DNA from: Variovorax paradoxus
GTDB taxonomy: Bacteria; Pseudomonadota; Gammaproteobacteria; Burkholderiales; Burkholderiaceae_C
DNA length: 64,000 nt
Direction of reading: 5' to 3'
Assembly: GCF_022009635.1 (NCBI RefSeq)
Contig: NZ_CP091716.1
Coordinates: forward strand, 7,186,501 to 7,250,500
The notes under the pieces were generated by a model. It did not search any database, was not told the DNA's origin, and was given only the letters and a program-made list of their open reading frames with translations. A program made the translations under genes and the position numbers. Shown one piece after another: positions 63,074 through 64,000 of this stretch; within the stretch, counting starts at the first letter, position 1; every line of letters begins with the position of its first letter.

Positions 63074-64000
63074 TTACTGTGTCACAAGAGTAGCTTTACG
63101 TCTGCCCTTCCGCAGCAGGGGCACTGGCCAAGACGAGCGATCAACAGATAGCTCAGTCGATGGCGCAGCGTCGTGATCGACGTCGCCACGTGGCGCTGTG
63201 CGCGCAGGACTGCCGCGGGGGATGTAATCCTTGGGAAGGGCAGGCACCTGGCGTTGGATGAAGTTTTTTTTGCCGCCGACAGACTTGTCGGCGACGAGGC
63301 GTTCAGCCATCAGGAACCCGTAGGCCGCGATGCTCAAGGCGGCATGGTGATGGAACCCCCGCCACCCTCGGCCCTCGTAGTGGCCGAGACCGAAGTCCTG
63401 CTTCAGATCCTGGTAGTCGCGCTCGATGCGCCAGCGCTGATGGGCAACGCCGACCAACTCGTCGATCGGCGTGTCTTCTGGCAGGGTGGACAGGAAGTAC
63501 TTGCTTGGCTCAGCGTCGCCTGCCGGCCACTCGATGAGCAGCCACTGCTCGGGGCGCAGACGTGCCTTGCCCGTATTGCCTCCAGCGTGGCGCACTCGCA
63601 CGGCCGCGAAGCGGCCGTTCAGTGTGTCGTTGGTGCCCTCTCGCCAGCTGATGTTCTGGAACGCTCGGCTTGGCAGGGACTGCGCCAATGCCTTGACGCT
63701 CACGGGTTGCAGCGCCGCCGTGCGCCGGGCATCACTGGCGGGCGGCCCATGCCGCTGTAAGGTTTGGGTGGCAGCGGCTGAACGCCAGGCGGCCAGACCA
63801 CCACGGCAGATGTGACACCTACCGCGTAGAGCAAGCCCATGTCGCTGAGCGCTTGGCGAAAGGCGTTGTCCACCCCGTAGCCCGCATCGGCCAGCACGCA
63901 ATAGCGCGGTGCGCCTTCATCCAGCAGCGTGCGCAACTGCTGCAGCGCGATATGCGTCTTCGTGGCGAAGCGCACTTCGTCGGGAACACCAGCCTTGGCG
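63074..64000 (-). pseudogene. IS701-like transposase, frameshifted and cut by the window edge
   Basis: Two frames. Upstream part (64000 to about 63715): AKAGVPDEVRFATKTHIALQ, YCVLADAGYGVDNAFRQALS, AVGVTSAVVVWPPGV, YSGMGRPPVMP, the central DDE region of IS701-type transposases. Downstream part (about 63730 to 63074): RRTAALQPVSVKALAQSLP, WREGTNDTLNGRFAAVRVRH, HQRWRIERDYQDLKQDFGLG HYEGRGWRGFHHHAALSIAA, the C-terminal part with the catalytic Glu. The frames meet near 63710-63730 (PVMPGA/ARRTAAL). The N-terminus lies outside the window. Probably inactive. Confidence 0.83.

Overview
The window comes from a high-G+C proteobacterium. The combination of an Xfp-type phosphoketolase, acetate permease plus Acs, PhaB and phasin-like genes, a BigR/SqrR sulfide module and a cbb3 oxidase cluster fits a respiring betaproteobacterium of the order Burkholderiales, most likely Comamonadaceae. 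This placement is an inference from gene content. No rRNA, tRNA or CRISPR array was found.

Bases 1 to about 51,200 form one coherent low-oxygen block. Sixteen FNR/ANR-like palindromes (TTG-N8-CAA, mostly TTGAT/TTGAC-N4-ATCAA with CGCAA or TTGCG variants) lie in nearly every intergenic region, usually centred 60-70 bp upstream of a start codon. They front a B12-dependent ribonucleotide reductase, a fatty acid desaturase, an ADP-forming acyl-CoA synthetase fused to a GNAT acetyltransferase, a cytochrome c, Hsp20, the DUF485/ActP and Acs pair, a devBCA-like ABC exporter, a LuxR-type response regulator, a phasin-like protein, phosphoketolase, BON-domain proteins followed by PhaB, many universal stress proteins, and the cbb3 operon ccoNOQPG-H-hemN with ccoI-ccoS. 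A two-component system and a Crp/Fnr regulator without the iron-sulfur cysteines sit in the middle (30.9-34.5 kb). Together the genes suggest survival and carbon overflow under oxygen limitation: high-affinity respiration, acetate and acetyl-phosphate metabolism, PHB as electron sink, O2-independent dNTP synthesis and stress protection. A separate sulfide-sensing module (MBL hydrolase, BigR/SqrR-like ArsR, two YeeE/YedE-type permeases) lies at 15.5-17.6 kb.

From about 51.2 kb the character changes. An accessory island holds a four-helix membrane protein and a broken E2-E1-JAB ubiquitin-like conjugation gene, cut at its 5' side by an IS3-type orfA fragment, then a ChrA chromate transporter and two different IS66 fragments, one of which has destroyed a universal stress protein gene. 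A short stretch of host-like genes follows (57.4-61.2 kb: two paralogous membrane proteins flanking a PAP2 phosphatase, a VIT-family protein, cytochrome b561 and an outer-membrane protein). The window ends with an apparently intact IS5-family element (61,911-63,066) and a frameshifted IS701-like transposase that runs off the edge.

Most notable: the dense FNR-box array beside a cysteine-less Fnr-family regulator; a stand-alone degenerate transcarbamylase N-domain under an FNR box; a 10-bp tandem duplication that frameshifts the tail of the GNAT domain of the acyl-CoA synthetase; and the remnant ubiquitin-like conjugation locus.
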